Part shown: positions 1 through 9,902 of the stretch, in pieces
Position numbering within the stretch: position 1 is the first letter of the stretch
Layout of the letters: each line of letters starts with the position of its first letter
Source: Providencia zhijiangensis
GTDB lineage: Bacteria > Pseudomonadota > Gammaproteobacteria > Enterobacterales > Enterobacteriaceae
NCBI RefSeq assembly: GCF_030315915.2
Contig: NZ_CP135990.1
Coordinates: forward strand, 744,001 to 808,000
Length of the DNA: 64,000 bases
Direction: 5' to 3'
Notes under the pieces: generated by a model
What the model was told of the DNA's origin: nothing
The model's input: only the letters and a program-made list of their open reading frames with translations
Database searches by the model: none
Position numbers and translations under genes: made by a program

Positions 1-48
1 CAGGGATGACCGTTATGAAAGTAACGCCCCCGGTTCTGGAAGGGAGAT

Positions 49-69
49 TGCCATTATGATTTAATGGCA
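49..69 (+). other. leader hairpin upstream of tig
   Basis: A 7-bp inverted repeat (TGCCATT, seven-base loop, AATGGCA) lies about 48 bases before the tig start codon. It could be a structured 5' leader of the trigger factor message or chance symmetry in a short upstream stretch. The rest of 1-116 holds no gene that can be recognised. Confidence 0.25.
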
Positions 70-116
70 TAACTCTGGAGTAGACCGATCACTAAGATTT
101 ATTTTGAGGTAAGAAG

Positions 117-1421
117 ATGCAAGTTTCTGTTGAAACGACTCAAGGCCTTGGGCGTCGTGTAACAATCACCGTTCCTGCCACTGATATTGAAAAAGCGCTG
201 AATAGCGAGCTGGTTAATGTTGCTAAGAAAGTCCGTGTTGATGGCTTCCGTAAAGGGAAAGTACCAATGCATATCGTTAAACAACGTTACGGTGCGTCTG
301 TAATGCAAGACGTTCTGGGCGATGTTATGCAACGTAACTTTATCAATGCAATCATTGAACAAAAAATCAACCCAGCTGGCGCGCCAAGCTACAAGCCAGA
401 AATGTTCGAAGACGGTAAAGACTTCGTTTACGCGGTTGAGTTCGAAGTGTACCCAGAAATCGAATTAAAAGGTTTTGAAACTATCGAAGTTGAAAAACCA
501 GCAGTAACCGTGAAAGACGAAGACCTCAACGACATGCTGGAAACTCTGCGCAAGCAACAAGCACAGTGGAAAGAAGTTGAAGATGCAGCGGCTGCTGATT
601 CACGTATCACTATTAACTTCACAGGTTCTATCGACGGTGAAGAATTCGAAGGTGGTAAAGCTGAAGACTTCGCACTGGTTATGGGTGAAGGTCGTATGAT
701 CCCAGGCTTTGAAGAAGGCGTTGTTGGTCATAAAGCGGGTGAAGAATTCGATATCGAAGTTAACTTCCCAGAAGATTACCATGCAGAAAACCTGAAAGGT
801 AAAGCGGCTAAGTTTGCTATCGTTCTGAAGAAAGTTGAACAACGTGAACTGCCAGAATTTACTGAAGAATTCGTTAAGCGTTTCGGTATCGCTGACGGTT
901 CAGTAGACGGTCTGCGTGCAGAAGTTCGTAAAAACATGGAACGTGAGCTGAAAAATGCAGTTCGTAACCGTGTTAAAGCGCAAGTTCTGGACGGTCTGGT
1001 TAACGCTAACGAAATCGAAGTCCCAGCAGCAGTTGTTGATGGTGAAATCGATGTTCTGCGTCGTCAAGCTGCGCAGCGTTTTGGTGGCAACGAAAAACAA
1101 GCGATGGAATTACCACGTGAACTGTTCGAAGAACAAGCTAAACGTCGCGTAATTGTTGGTCTGCTGTTAGGCGAAGTTATCCGTACTAACGAGCTGAAAG
1201 CTGACGAAGATCGCGTTAAAGCGCTGATCGAAGACATGGCTTCTGCTTACGAAGATCCATCAGAAGTTATCGAATACTACAGCAAAAATGAAGAGCTGAT
1301 GAACAGTGTTCGTAACTTAGCATTAGAAGAGCAAGCTGTAGAAACTATTCTGGCAGCGGCGAAAGTAACTGAAAAAGAAACTAACTTCACTGAGCTGATG
1401 AACCAAGTTCAAGCTGGTTAA
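117..1421 (+). CDS. tig: trigger factor, ribosome-associated chaperone
   Basis: Trigger factor binds the large ribosomal subunit near the peptide exit and shields nascent chains; it also has peptidyl-prolyl isomerase activity. At 434 residues it has the usual family length. The N-terminal ribosome-binding domain carries the signature GFRKGKVP at about residues 44-51. A central FKBP-type isomerase domain follows ([14 protein letters not shown], then GFEEGVVG at about 198-205), then a long charged helical C-terminal chaperone domain. The start follows a purine-rich GAGGTAAGAAG stretch. It precedes clpP, clpX and lon, the standard proteostasis block of Enterobacterales. A hairpin with a T-run follows, so it is probably its own transcription unit. 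Confidence 0.98.
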   Translation: MQVSVETTQGLGRRVTITVPATDIEKALNSELVNVAKKVRVDGFRKGKVPMHIVKQRYGASVMQDVLGDVMQRNFINAIIEQKINPAGAPSYKPEMFEDGKDFVYAVEFEVYPEIELKGFETIEVEKPAVTVKDEDLNDMLETLRKQQAQWKEVEDAAAADSRITINFTGSIDGEEFEGGKAEDFALVMGEGRMIPGFEEGVVGHKAGEEFDIEVNFPEDYHAENLKGKAAKFAIVLKKVEQRELPEFTEEFVKRFGIADGSVDGLRAEVRKNMERELKNAVRNRVKAQVLDGLVNANEIEVPAAVVDGEIDVLRRQAAQRFGGNEKQAMELPRELFEEQAKRRVIVGLLLGEVIRTNELKADEDRVKALIEDMASAYEDPSEVIEYYSKNEELMNSVRNLALEEQAVETILAAAKVTEKETNFTELMNQVQAG

Positions 1422-1447
1422 TTTTTCTTTTTAGCAGTACAAAGCAA

Positions 1448-1476
1448 AACCCGTGGTGTTTCACTGCGGGTTTTTT
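1448..1476 (+). terminator. rho-independent terminator of tig
   Basis: The stem AACCCG/CGGGTT is extended by GTG/CAC and followed by six T residues, 27 bases after the tig stop codon. Confidence 0.75.
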
Positions 1477-1810
1477 GTCAATTAGCGTCGTAATATTTAG
1501 ACTTTGTGCAAATCATCTTGAAAATTACATTTAAACCCTAATTATAATAAGAGTCATCAAGATATCGTTCGCTAGATGATGTTGGGATTTTTGTGTGGAA
1601 CACATTTTTCGACAGTATAAAACCGTGTAACTAGATAGACTTGTGTTAAACTCTTTAACAGAGCGTCTTGCCTACCGCAGTGTTTTCAACTGTATTCTGG
1701 CTTAATTCTTTAGCGACTTTTTAACCAATATTTTAAAAAGTGACTAAAATAATGAAGTAAGCGAAGAGCATAAGCAGGCAGACACAACTAACTTCGAAAG
1801 AGTGTTTTTT

Positions 1811-1839
1811 AGAAATATTGTTTTTGAGAAATATTGTTT
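1811..1839 (+). repeat. short direct repeat in clpP leader
   Basis: AGAAATATTGTTT occurs twice with a 16-base period, about 80-110 bases before clpP. The tig-clpP gap (1477-1919) has no recognisable gene. It should hold the clpP promoter, which is sigma-32 controlled in E. coli, but I could not place a convincing heat-shock promoter by eye. Confidence 0.4.
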
Positions 1840-1919
1840 GTAGCACGATCCCTGCCCAAAATGGCGGACAGACAGCAAATTAGGCGCAAGCACCAGAAAG
1901 TTTTTAATAGGAGATTTCG

Positions 1920-2540
1920 ATGTCACATTTTGGCGGTCAGGAGCAGTTAGCATCCCAAATGGCACTTGTGCCAATGGTTATCGAGCAAACCTCTCGAGGT
2001 GAGCGCTCATATGATATTTATTCACGTCTCTTAAAAGAACGTATTATCTTCCTAACCGGTCAGGTTGAAGATCATATGGCGAACTTAATTGTCGCTCAAA
2101 TGCTATTTCTTGAAGCAGAAAACCCAGAAAAAGATATTCAACTTTATATCAACTCACCAGGCGGTGTGATCACTGCTGGGATGTCAATCTACGACACCAT
2201 GCAGTTTATCAAACCTGATGTGAGCACTATCTGTATGGGACAAGCGTGCTCAATGGGTGCGTTTTTATTAACCGCAGGTACAAAAGGTAAACGTTTCTGC
2301 TTACCAAACTCTCGCGTCATGATCCACCAACCATTAGGTGGCTATCAAGGACAAGCGACAGACATTGAAATTCACGCTCAAGAAATCTTGAAAGTGAAAT
2401 CGCGTATGAATGAATTGATGGCCCAACATACTGGGAAATCCATCGAAGAAATTAGTCGCGACACAGAGCGTGACCGTTTCTTATCAGCAAATGAAGCTAA
2501 AGAATATGGTCTAGTTGATCATATTTATACCAGCCGTTAA
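1920..2540 (+). CDS. clpP: ATP-dependent Clp protease proteolytic subunit
   Basis: ClpP is the serine peptidase that forms the 14-subunit chamber working with ClpX and ClpA. The 206-residue length, including a short propeptide, fits the family. The catalytic triad is visible: Ser in [11 protein letters not shown] (about residue 111), His in [10 protein letters not shown] (about 136) and Asp in [10 protein letters not shown] (about 185). A good AGGAG Shine-Dalgarno sequence precedes the ATG. clpX follows 117 bases later in the same direction with a strong hairpin between them. Confidence 0.98.
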   Translation: MSHFGGQEQLASQMALVPMVIEQTSRGERSYDIYSRLLKERIIFLTGQVEDHMANLIVAQMLFLEAENPEKDIQLYINSPGGVITAGMSIYDTMQFIKPDVSTICMGQACSMGAFLLTAGTKGKRFCLPNSRVMIHQPLGGYQGQATDIEIHAQEILKVKSRMNELMAQHTGKSIEEISRDTERDRFLSANEAKEYGLVDHIYTSR

Positions 2541-2594
2541 TTTGCGAATATTTTGATATAATTAATTTATATCTTAAAGGTTTTGAAAATTTCT

Positions 2595-2632
2595 TGCCTT
2601 GTTTTACTGCGTAAGCCTGATAAAACAAGGCA
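2595..2632 (+). other. intercistronic hairpin between clpP and clpX
   Basis: A perfect 12-bp inverted repeat (TGCCTTGTTTTA / TAAAACAAGGCA) with a 14-base loop lies between the clpP stop and the clpX start. No T-run follows, so it does not look like a complete terminator. It may act as an mRNA-stabilising or partial-termination element that sets the clpP:clpX ratio. Confidence 0.6.
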
Positions 2633-2657
2633 TTATAAATATAAGTGAGGTCTACTG

Positions 2658-3935
2658 ATGACAGATAAACGCAAAGAGGGGGCAGGTAAATTGCTGTACT
2701 GTTCTTTCTGCGGAAAAAGTCAGCATGAAGTGCGTAAGCTGATTGCCGGTCCGTCAGTCTATATTTGTGATGAATGCGTGGATTTATGCCTTGACATCAT
2801 CCGTGAAGAGATCAAAGAACTGGCTCCGCATCGCGATCGTAGTGAATTGCCAACTCCCCACGAAATCAGACAGCATCTTGACGACTACGTTATTGGTCAA
2901 GAAAAAGCGAAAAAAGTGTTAGCGGTTGCTGTTTATAACCACTACAAACGTCTACGTAATGGCGATAAAACCAGCGATGGTGTTGAATTAGGCAAAAGTA
3001 ACATTCTGCTCATTGGCCCGACAGGTAGTGGTAAAACGCTATTAGCGGAAACGTTAGCTCGCTATTTAGATGTGCCATTCACTATGGCGGATGCGACCAC
3101 ATTAACTGAAGCGGGTTACGTGGGTGAAGACGTTGAAAATATCATCCAGAAGCTGCTACAAAAATGCGATTATGATGTTGAGAAAGCTCAGCGCGGTATC
3201 GTCTATATCGATGAAATTGATAAAATTTCTCGTAAATCCGATAACCCATCCATCACGCGTGACGTATCAGGTGAAGGGGTGCAGCAAGCATTACTGAAAC
3301 TGATTGAAGGCACCGTAGCTGCGGTTCCGCCGCAAGGTGGCCGCAAGCATCCACAACAAGAGTTTTTACAGGTTGATACCTCGAAAATTCTGTTTATCTG
3401 TGGTGGTGCATTTGCAGGGTTGGATAAAGTTATTGGCCAGCGTCTGAATACTCGTTCAGGTATTGGCTTTGCGGCGCAAGTTAAAGGTGAATCAGAGAAG
3501 GCAACTGAAGGTGAATTACTCACTCAAGCGGAGCCTGAAGATCTCATCAAATTTGGCTTGATCCCAGAGTTTATCGGTCGTCTACCTGTGGTTGCCACAT
3601 TGACTGAACTGAGTGAAGAAGCACTGATTCAAATCTTAAAAGAGCCGAAAAACGCATTGACTAAACAGTATCAAGCTCTGTTTAACCTTGAAGGCACTGA
3701 ATTAGAGTTTCGTGAAGAAGCATTAACGGCGATAGCGAAAAAAGCGATGGCGCGTAAAACCGGTGCTCGTGGCTTACGTTCGATCGTCGAAGCTGCTCTA
3801 CTTAATACCATGTACGATCTACCTTCAATGAGTGATGTTGAAAAAGTGGTTGTAGATGAAAATGTGATTAATGAACAGTCAGAACCGCTGTTAATCTACA
3901 GCAAACCAGATGCTCAAGCCTCTGGCGATAATTAA
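2658..3935 (+). CDS. clpX: ATP-dependent unfoldase ClpX
   Basis: ClpX is the AAA+ unfoldase that recognises tagged substrates and feeds them to ClpP. The 425-residue protein has the N-terminal zinc-binding domain (CSFCGK at about residues 15-20 and CDECVDLC at about 37-44). Then come the Walker A motif GPTGSGKT (about 120-127), the pore loop GYVGEDV and Walker B with DEIDKI. The ClpP-docking IGF loop is at about 274-276. The C-terminal sensor region TGARGLRS is present. All catalytic elements look intact. Confidence 0.98.
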   Translation: MTDKRKEGAGKLLYCSFCGKSQHEVRKLIAGPSVYICDECVDLCLDIIREEIKELAPHRDRSELPTPHEIRQHLDDYVIGQEKAKKVLAVAVYNHYKRLRNGDKTSDGVELGKSNILLIGPTGSGKTLLAETLARYLDVPFTMADATTLTEAGYVGEDVENIIQKLLQKCDYDVEKAQRGIVYIDEIDKISRKSDNPSITRDVSGEGVQQALLKLIEGTVAAVPPQGGRKHPQQEFLQVDTSKILFICGGAFAGLDKVIGQRLNTRSGIGFAAQVKGESEKATEGELLTQAEPEDLIKFGLIPEFIGRLPVVATLTELSEEALIQILKEPKNALTKQYQALFNLEGTELEFREEALTAIAKKAMARKTGARGLRSIVEAALLNTMYDLPSMSDVEKVVVDENVINEQSEPLLIYSKPDAQASGDN

Positions 3936-3967
3936 TTTCTTGTCTGTGTTCAATAAGTAATCAAATT

Positions 3968-3997
3968 AAATGAGGGGTAACCCTCATTTTGTTTTTT
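3968..3997 (+). terminator. rho-independent terminator of clpX
   Basis: A 9-bp stem (AAATGAGGG / CCCTCATTT) with a GTAA loop is followed by a T-rich tract. It separates clpX from lon. Confidence 0.85.
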
Positions 3998-4168
3998 ATG
4001 CTTAACTAACCATTGAATGCTAAAATCTTGTCCCCATATAGTTTATATTCTTAGTTGTGGTTTCCTTATTTTGAAAGAACGCTGTTTATATCGCAGTGTT
4101 TTACAAGAATTTTTTCTGTTATAAGCAGAAACCCTTAACTGGCGTGTGCTAAACGAAGAGAGAGCTTT

Positions 4169-6598
4169 ATGAATCCAGAGCGTTCCGAACGCATTGAAAT
4201 ACCAGTATTGCCTCTGCGTGATGTAGTGGTGTACCCACATATGGTGATCCCACTGTTTGTTGGACGTGAAAAATCCATTCACAGTCTGGAAGCAGCAATG
4301 GATCATGATAAGCAAGTGATGCTGGTTGCGCAAAAAGAAGCCTCAACCGATGAACCTGGGGTGAATGATCTATTTACTGTTGGGACAATTGCGTCTGTGA
4401 TTCAGATGCTGAAACTACCTGATGGTACCGTTAAAGTGTTAGTTGAAGGACTACGCCGTGCTCGTATTACTAGCCTGACTGATAACGGCGAGTATTTCTT
4501 AGCACAAGCTGAATACCTAGCGAATGATGGTGCGAAAGCGGCTATCTACGATGACGCATCAAAAGCACCTAGCACTGCGGAATTGGTTGATGAAAAAGAG
4601 CAAGAGGTTTTATATCGCACTATCGTCAGCCAGTTCGAAAGCTACATCAAACTGAACAAAAAAATTCCACCTGAAGTTCTGACTTCACTGCATGCGATTG
4701 AGCAAGACCAGCTAGATAAACTGGCTGATACGATTGCTTCACATATGCCGTTAAAGCTGGCAGACAAACAGCGCGTTTTAGAAATGGCAAACATTGCTGA
4801 GCGTGTTGAGTTCCTGATGGCAATGATGGAATCAGAAACTGAGTTACTGCAAGTTGAAAAACGCATTCGTAACCGCGTGAAAAAACAGATGGAAAAAAGC
4901 CAGCGCGAGTACTATTTGAATGAGCAAATGAAAGCGATTCAAAAAGAACTTGGCGAAATGGATGATGCTCCAGATGAAAACGAATCGCTGAAACGTAAAA
5001 TCGAAGAAGCGAAAATGCCAAAAGAGGCACAAGAAAAAGCCGAAGCTGAATTGCAGAAGCTGAAAATGATGTCTCCAATGTCAGCTGAAGCGACTGTGGT
5101 TCGTAGCTACATTGACTGGATGGTTCAGGTTCCGTGGCATAAGCGCAGCAAAGTCAAAAAAGATTTAGTGAAAGCGCAAGAAGTGCTCGACACAGACCAC
5201 TATGGCTTAGAGCGCGTTAAAGATCGTATCCTTGAATACCTCGCGGTTCAAAGCCGTGTTAGTAAAATCAAAGGGCCAATCTTATGCTTAGTCGGGCCTC
5301 CAGGGGTTGGTAAAACGTCTCTGGGACAATCTATCGCGAAAGCGACAGGGCGTGAATATACCCGTATGGCTCTGGGTGGGGTTCGTGACGAAGCAGAAAT
5401 CCGTGGTCACCGCCGCACTTATATTGGTTCAATGCCGGGTAAACTTATCCAGAAAATGGCGAAAGTTGGGGTTAAAAACCCACTATTTTTACTGGATGAA
5501 ATCGACAAAATGTCTTCAGACATGCGTGGGGATCCTGCATCAGCACTGTTAGAAGTGTTAGATCCAGAGCAAAACGTTGCATTCAACGACCATTATCTGG
5601 AAGTTGATTATGACCTGTCTGACGTGATGTTCGTGGCGACATCGAACTCGATGAATATCCCTGCACCATTATTAGACCGTATGGAAGTGATCCGTCTGTC
5701 TGGTTATACCGAAGACGAAAAACTGAATATTGCTAAGAGACATTTACTATCTAAGCAAATCGAGCGTAATGCCTTGAAAAAAGGTGAATTATCTATCGAT
5801 GATGGCGCAATTATGAGCATCATTCGTTACTACACTCGTGAAGCTGGTGTGCGTGGATTAGAACGTGAAATTTCTAAACTGTGCCGTAAAGCAGTGAAAG
5901 CGCTGCTGATGGATAAAAAACTGAAGCATATTGAGATCACGGCAGATAATCTGAAAGATTACTTAGGTGTTCGTCGCTTTGACTACGGTCATGCTGATAC
6001 CGAAAACCGTGTAGGGCAAGTGACTGGCTTAGCATGGACAGAAGTGGGCGGTGATCTACTGACCATAGAAACTGCCTGTGTACCGGGTAAAGGTAAATTA
6101 ACTTACACCGGTTCTCTGGGTGAAGTGATGCAAGAGTCAATCCAAACTGCACTGACAGTGGTACGCGCTCGTGCAGAAAAACTGGGTATCAATGGTGACT
6201 TCTATGAAAAACGTGATATTCACGTTCACGTACCAGAAGGGGCAACACCGAAAGATGGTCCAAGTGCGGGTATCGCAATGTCAACGGCACTGGTTTCTTG
6301 CTTAACAGGTAACCCTGTAAAAGCGGATGTGGCGATGACCGGTGAAATTACGTTACGCGGGTTAGTATTACCAATTGGCGGGTTGAAAGAAAAGTTACTG
6401 GCAGCTCATCGTGGTGGTATTAAAACAGTTCTTATCCCTGATGATAACAAACGTGATTTAGAAGAAATCCCTCAGAATGTGATTGCTGATTTGCAAATCC
6501 ATCCTGTTAAGACAATTGAAGAAGTCCTCTCATTAGCATTAGTCAATCCTCCTTTTGGGGCTGAAGTGGTCCAAAAGAAAGCTAAAAGAGTGAGCTGA
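4169..6598 (+). CDS. lon: ATP-dependent protease Lon
   Basis: Lon is a soluble homohexameric AAA+ serine protease that degrades misfolded and regulatory proteins. It has 809 residues. The N-terminal substrate-binding LON domain starts VLPLRDVVVYP and is followed by a coiled-coil region. Walker A is GPPGVGKT (about residues 373-380) and Walker B FLLDEIDKM. The C-terminal protease domain holds the catalytic Ser in KDGPSAGI (about 696) and the catalytic Lys in the GLKEKLLAAHRGG segment. The length is slightly above the E. coli protein; nothing is missing. It lies in the usual place between clpX and hupB and ends at a terminator. Confidence 0.98.
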   Translation: MNPERSERIEIPVLPLRDVVVYPHMVIPLFVGREKSIHSLEAAMDHDKQVMLVAQKEASTDEPGVNDLFTVGTIASVIQMLKLPDGTVKVLVEGLRRARITSLTDNGEYFLAQAEYLANDGAKAAIYDDASKAPSTAELVDEKEQEVLYRTIVSQFESYIKLNKKIPPEVLTSLHAIEQDQLDKLADTIASHMPLKLADKQRVLEMANIAERVEFLMAMMESETELLQVEKRIRNRVKKQMEKSQREYYLNEQMKAIQKELGEMDDAPDENESLKRKIEEAKMPKEAQEKAEAELQKLKMMSPMSAEATVVRSYIDWMVQVPWHKRSKVKKDLVKAQEVLDTDHYGLERVKDRILEYLAVQSRVSKIKGPILCLVGPPGVGKTSLGQSIAKATGREYTRMALGGVRDEAEIRGHRRTYIGSMPGKLIQKMAKVGVKNPLFLLDEIDKMSSDMRGDPASALLEVLDPEQNVAFNDHYLEVDYDLSDVMFVATSNSMNIPAPLLDRMEVIRLSGYTEDEKLNIAKRHLLSKQIERNALKKGELSIDDGAIMSIIRYYTREAGVRGLEREISKLCRKAVKALLMDKKLKHIEITADNLKDYLGVRRFDYGHADTENRVGQVTGLAWTEVGGDLLTIETACVPGKGKLTYTGSLGEVMQESIQTALTVVRARAEKLGINGDFYEKRDIHVHVPEGATPKDGPSAGIAMSTALVSCLTGNPVKADVAMTGEITLRGLVLPIGGLKEKLLAAHRGGIKTVLIPDDNKRDLEEIPQNVIADLQIHPVKTIEEVLSLALVNPPFGAEVVQKKAKRVS

Positions 6599-6622
6599 AT
6601 CAAGAAGTTTGTATAAAATTAA

Positions 6623-6660
6623 GGCTGACAGCTAATTTAGGGCTTGTCAGTCTTTTTTTT
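6623..6660 (+). terminator. rho-independent terminator of lon
   Basis: The stem GGCTGACA / TGTCAGTC (one G-T pair) is followed directly by eight T residues, 25 bases after the lon stop. Confidence 0.8.
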
Positions 6661-6755
6661 CGTCGCTACTTTAGCGAAGATTCTGATAATGGTTAGCGTG
6701 CTATCTGTTTTCTTGCCATTAATATTCAGGATTGATATAACGGCTGCATCATTAA

Positions 6756-6785
6756 TTAACTATACTTAGTAATGTTAACTATACT
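6756..6785 (+). promoter_or_regulatory. tandem -10-like elements before hupB
   Basis: TTAACTATACT occurs twice, at 6756-6766 and 6775-6785. Each copy ends in the good -10 hexamer TATACT. Two closely spaced start sites for hupB are plausible; no well-spaced -35 box could be assigned to either. Confidence 0.35.
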
Positions 6786-6836
6786 GTAGTTGGTTAATTA
6801 ACCGATAAAGTCAAAACTAATATGGGGATGATAATA

Positions 6837-7112
6837 GTGAATAAGTCTCAACTGATTGAAAAAATCGCTGCAGAAGCGAATATTTCTAAAGCCGCAGCAG
6901 GTCGCGTAGTCGACGCTTTCGTTGCTTCTGTAACGAAATCTCTGAGCAAAGGTGATGATGTTACTTTAGTTGGTTTTGGTACTTTTAATGTACGTCAACG
7001 CGCAGCACGTACAGGTCGTAACCCGCAGACAGGTAAAGAAATTAAAATCGCTGCGGCAAAAGTTCCTGCATTCCGTGCAGGCAAAGGTCTTAAAGACGCA
7101 GTTAACGGTTAA
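6837..7112 (+). CDS. hupB: DNA-binding protein HU-beta
   Basis: HU is the small histone-like protein that bends and compacts DNA; the beta subunit pairs with itself or with HU-alpha. I chose the GTG at 6837 because it gives the conserved start [20 protein letters not shown] Shine-Dalgarno stretch sits just upstream, and E. coli hupB also starts with GTG. This makes 91 residues, the family size. The beta-arm signature [21 protein letters not shown] is present. An in-frame ATG at 6822 would add five residues but lacks support. A terminator follows. Confidence 0.97.
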   Translation: MNKSQLIEKIAAEANISKAAAGRVVDAFVASVTKSLSKGDDVTLVGFGTFNVRQRAARTGRNPQTGKEIKIAAAKVPAFRAGKGLKDAVNG

Positions 7113-7190
7113 TTGAGTTTAGTTTCGTCTTTCACGCATTTTTGCGAAAACTCAAACTGACGTAATGTCTTTAATCAGCTAATATATAAG

Positions 7191-7219
7191 CGCGCCATGG
7201 AAATGGTGCGTTTTTTTTT
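7191..7219 (+). terminator. rho-independent terminator of hupB
   Basis: The stem CGCGCCAT / ATGGTGCG with a four-base loop is followed by nine T residues. Confidence 0.85.
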
Positions 7220-7285
7220 CTATCTGAGTTAAAATTAGCGTAATATTAAGAAATTCAACAAAGCAAAGCGGAGTTAAGCCTTTTT

Positions 7286-9154
7286 ATGATGGAAGATCTA
7301 CGCACGAAGGCGAACAGTCCTTTTATTAAAGTGTTGTTAGCTATTATTATCTTGTCATTCGTGCTGACAGGTGTTGCTGGCTATGTGATTGGTGGCTCAA
7401 GTAATAATGCTGCTGAAGTCAATGGACAGCCAATAAGCAAGGAACAATTACAGCAAGCTTTCCAGCAAGAGCGCCAGTCATTACAAGAATACTTAGGAGA
7501 TAAATTCTCTGAAGTTGCAAGTAATGACAACTACATGAAAGAGCTGCGTACCCAAGCTTTGAATAACTTAATCAATAATCAATTGATTAACCAATACGCT
7601 AATGAATTACAACTCTCTGCTAGCGACCAACAAATTGAGCAAGCTATTTTTGCTATGCAAGTTTTCCAAACGAATGGGAATTTTGATAGTGAGAAATACC
7701 GCGAAATTTTAAAACGTTACAATATTAATGCAGATGATTTTGCGGCACAAATTCGCCAAGATTTAGTTCGCGCGCAATTAGGTAAATCGTTCACCGGAAC
7801 AGAATTTGCTCTGCCTTCAGAAGTAAAAGCGTATGCAGAATTGTTTATGCAAGAGCGTGAAGTTCGTACAGCAAGCTTGTCGTTAGCTGCGCTAGAAGCT
7901 AAACAAACTGTTTCTGAAGATGAATTAAAAGCATATTACGCGGCAAATCAAAACAGTTTCATTTCTCCTGAACAAGTTCAAGTAAGCTATGTAGAAATGG
8001 ATGCGGCATCTATGCCAAAAGCATCTGTGACGGCTGAAGAAGTGAAAGCTTACTATGATGAAAATCTGAAGAATTTCACTAAAGCGGAACAAAAGCTATA
8101 TAGCATGATTCAAGTCGCATCAGAAAAAGATGCGCAAGCTTTACAAGCCGAGCTGAAAGGCGGTGCTGATTTCGCAACGTTAGCTACCGAAAAATCCACA
8201 GATAAATTCAGTGCAGGTAACAAAGGTGTGATTGGCTGGATGGAAGCAACATCGACACCAAGTGAAATCATCAGTGCGAATTTAACCGAGAAAGGTCAAG
8301 TTTCTGCACCGATAAAAGTCCAAGATAATTATGTCTTATTCCGTTTGGATGATGTTAAGCCAGAAGCGATTAAGCCTTTTGATGACGTTAAATCAAGTAT
8401 TGAAACTAGCTTAGTCCAAGATAAAAGCGTCAAACAATTTTACGATTTACAACAGAAAGTGAGTGAAGCTGCGACTAATGACAATGAATCATTAGCATCA
8501 GTTGAAAGCATTTCTGGCTTGAAAGTGGCGACTACTGGCTGGTTTGATCGTCAAAACCCACCGGCACAACTGAATTTCCCGAAAGTCATTAATGAAGTTT
8601 TCAGCGACCGTTTAGTCGATAAAAAAGGCACAACAGGTATCAACTCTGACGTGATCAACGTTGAAGGGGACCGTGCGTTTGTCCTGCGTGTGACTGACTA
8701 TAAAGCGGAATCAACAGAGCCATTCGAAACAGTAAAAGCGGATATCGAAGCATTAGTTAAGCGTCAGAAAGCATCTGCTCAATTAAAAGCGAATGGTGAG
8801 AAATTACTGGCAGAGTTACAAGCGGGTAAAGGTGATGAAGCATTGAAAGCTGCAGACACCCAATTTGGCGCTGTTCAAACAGTTTCATTCCTTGCACCTG
8901 CAACGGATGTGACTGACGTTGCGATGAAAATGACACCACCAACTGACGGTAAGCCAACTTATGCAATCGCTTATGATCAAAAAGATAATCTGCTAATTGT
9001 TCAATTAGATAAAGTGACTTTAGGTCAGCCAACCGCTGATGAACTGAGCCAGTTATCGAACGAATATCGTGGCGCAATGAGTTCAGCGGTGAATGAAGCC
9101 TTGATGCTGAATTTACGCGCGAATGCAAAAATTGAAGTGCAAAGCTTAGAATAA
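7286..9154 (+). CDS. ppiD: periplasmic chaperone PpiD (SurA-N / parvulin-like)
   Basis: PpiD is an inner-membrane-anchored periplasmic chaperone that associates with the Sec translocon and assists early folding of exported proteins. The 622-residue protein has a short cytoplasmic N-terminus and one membrane anchor at about residues 13-35 (FIKVLLAIIILSFVLTGVAGYVIGG). A SurA-like N-terminal region follows, then a parvulin domain at about 260-360 (GGADFATLATEKSTD), then a long C-terminal helical region. The order hupB-ppiD-ybaV is the same as in E. coli. The A+T-rich gap from hupB contains the hupB terminator, so ppiD has its own promoter. Confidence 0.96.
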   Translation: MMEDLRTKANSPFIKVLLAIIILSFVLTGVAGYVIGGSSNNAAEVNGQPISKEQLQQAFQQERQSLQEYLGDKFSEVASNDNYMKELRTQALNNLINNQLINQYANELQLSASDQQIEQAIFAMQVFQTNGNFDSEKYREILKRYNINADDFAAQIRQDLVRAQLGKSFTGTEFALPSEVKAYAELFMQEREVRTASLSLAALEAKQTVSEDELKAYYAANQNSFISPEQVQVSYVEMDAASMPKASVTAEEVKAYYDENLKNFTKAEQKLYSMIQVASEKDAQALQAELKGGADFATLATEKSTDKFSAGNKGVIGWMEATSTPSEIISANLTEKGQVSAPIKVQDNYVLFRLDDVKPEAIKPFDDVKSSIETSLVQDKSVKQFYDLQQKVSEAATNDNESLASVESISGLKVATTGWFDRQNPPAQLNFPKVINEVFSDRLVDKKGTTGINSDVINVEGDRAFVLRVTDYKAESTEPFETVKADIEALVKRQKASAQLKANGEKLLAELQAGKGDEALKAADTQFGAVQTVSFLAPATDVTDVAMKMTPPTDGKPTYAIAYDQKDNLLIVQLDKVTLGQPTADELSQLSNEYRGAMSSAVNEALMLNLRANAKIEVQSLE

Positions 9155-9172
9155 GTTATTTGCATGGAATAA

Positions 9173-9190
9173 TTGCGAAGCGCTTCGCAA
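9173..9190. repeat. perfect 18-bp palindrome after ppiD
   Basis: TTGCGAAGCGCTTCGCAA is self-complementary over its full length and lies 19 bases after the ppiD stop, just before the terminator-like hairpin. It may be a protein-binding site or an extra 3' hairpin of the ppiD message. Confidence 0.5.
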
Positions 9191-9213
9191 CTAAAATTGT
9201 AATCTCTGTAATA

Positions 9214-9239
9214 GAAGGCCACCCATTGGGTGGCCTTTC
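9214..9239 (+). terminator. terminator-like hairpin after ppiD
   Basis: A GAAGGCCACCC arm pairs with GGGTGGCCTTTC across a three-base loop. The following T-run is short, so termination may be partial. Confidence 0.6.
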
Positions 9240-9314
9240 GCATTGTATAAACCGAAGAAAAGTTTTTGGAAAAGTTCTCTGGCATTGTGATGTCTCAACA
9301 CACATAGGAGAACA

Positions 9315-9689
9315 ATGATGAAATGGAATAAAAGCATTAAACAAGGATTAGGGACAGTGTTAATGGTGGCAATGTTATGCCCTTTATCTGTATTTGCAGC
9401 AGTCAAGAAAGCAGAAACTGAAAAATCGGTAGCAGCGATAGTACAGCCTCAAAATAGTGATGAAGTAAAAAACGTGGCGAGTTTAGCATCCCCAGACCAA
9501 GTGAACATTAATCAAGCCACTGCAGAAGAATTAGCGAGGAAACTCAATGGAATTGGTAAGCAGAAAGCTCAGGCTATAGTGGAATACCGAGAAAAATACG
9601 GCGCTTTTAATACGGTTGAAAATATCCTTGAAGTGCAGGGAATTGGACCTGCATTTTTAGAGAAAAATCGTAATAAACTTGTTCTATAA
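9315..9689 (+). CDS. ybaV: ComEA-family helix-hairpin-helix protein (YbaV)
   Basis: This is a small exported protein of 124 residues. It has a signal peptide (about residues 1-29, with the stretch LGTVLMVAMLCPLSVFA), a low-complexity linker, and a C-terminal ComEA-type domain. That domain carries the helix-hairpin-helix signature NINQATAEELARKLNGIG and repeats it as GIGPAFLEKNR. ComEA proteins bind DNA in the periplasm during natural uptake. The role of the enterobacterial YbaV form is not established, so DNA binding is an inference from the fold. Start: AGGAG precedes ATGATG; either ATG is possible. A terminator follows. Confidence 0.9.
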   Translation: MMKWNKSIKQGLGTVLMVAMLCPLSVFAAVKKAETEKSVAAIVQPQNSDEVKNVASLASPDQVNINQATAEELARKLNGIGKQKAQAIVEYREKYGAFNTVENILEVQGIGPAFLEKNRNKLVL

Positions 9690-9692
9690 GCC

Positions 9693-9724
9693 AAATAGCC
9701 CACTTTCAACGTGGGCTATTTTTT
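9693..9724 (+). terminator. rho-independent terminator of ybaV
   Basis: An 11-bp stem (AAATAGCCCAC / GTGGGCTATTT) with a seven-base loop ends in a T-run. Confidence 0.85.
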
Positions 9725-9902
9725 AGGAAATAGAAAGTCGTGTTATGAGATTAAAAATAAATTATGGGTAATATTTATACTATTAAATTTAATTTAAAGC
9801 ACGAATATGAGAGCTAAGTCTGATTAGTGATATTTTTTCAGCAGCCCTTTCAAATATTTGTTACTTTTATGTTATCAAATAATTCGACTGGTCGGAGTAG
9901 TT

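Noticed and set aside
1780..1830. Heat-shock (sigma-32) promoter before clpP based on CTTCGAAA
   Set aside because: No matching CCCCAT-type -10 region was found at the right spacing.
4647..5078. 143-codon minus-strand open frame inside lon
   Set aside because: It lies fully within the intact lon frame and has no start context or recognisable domain.
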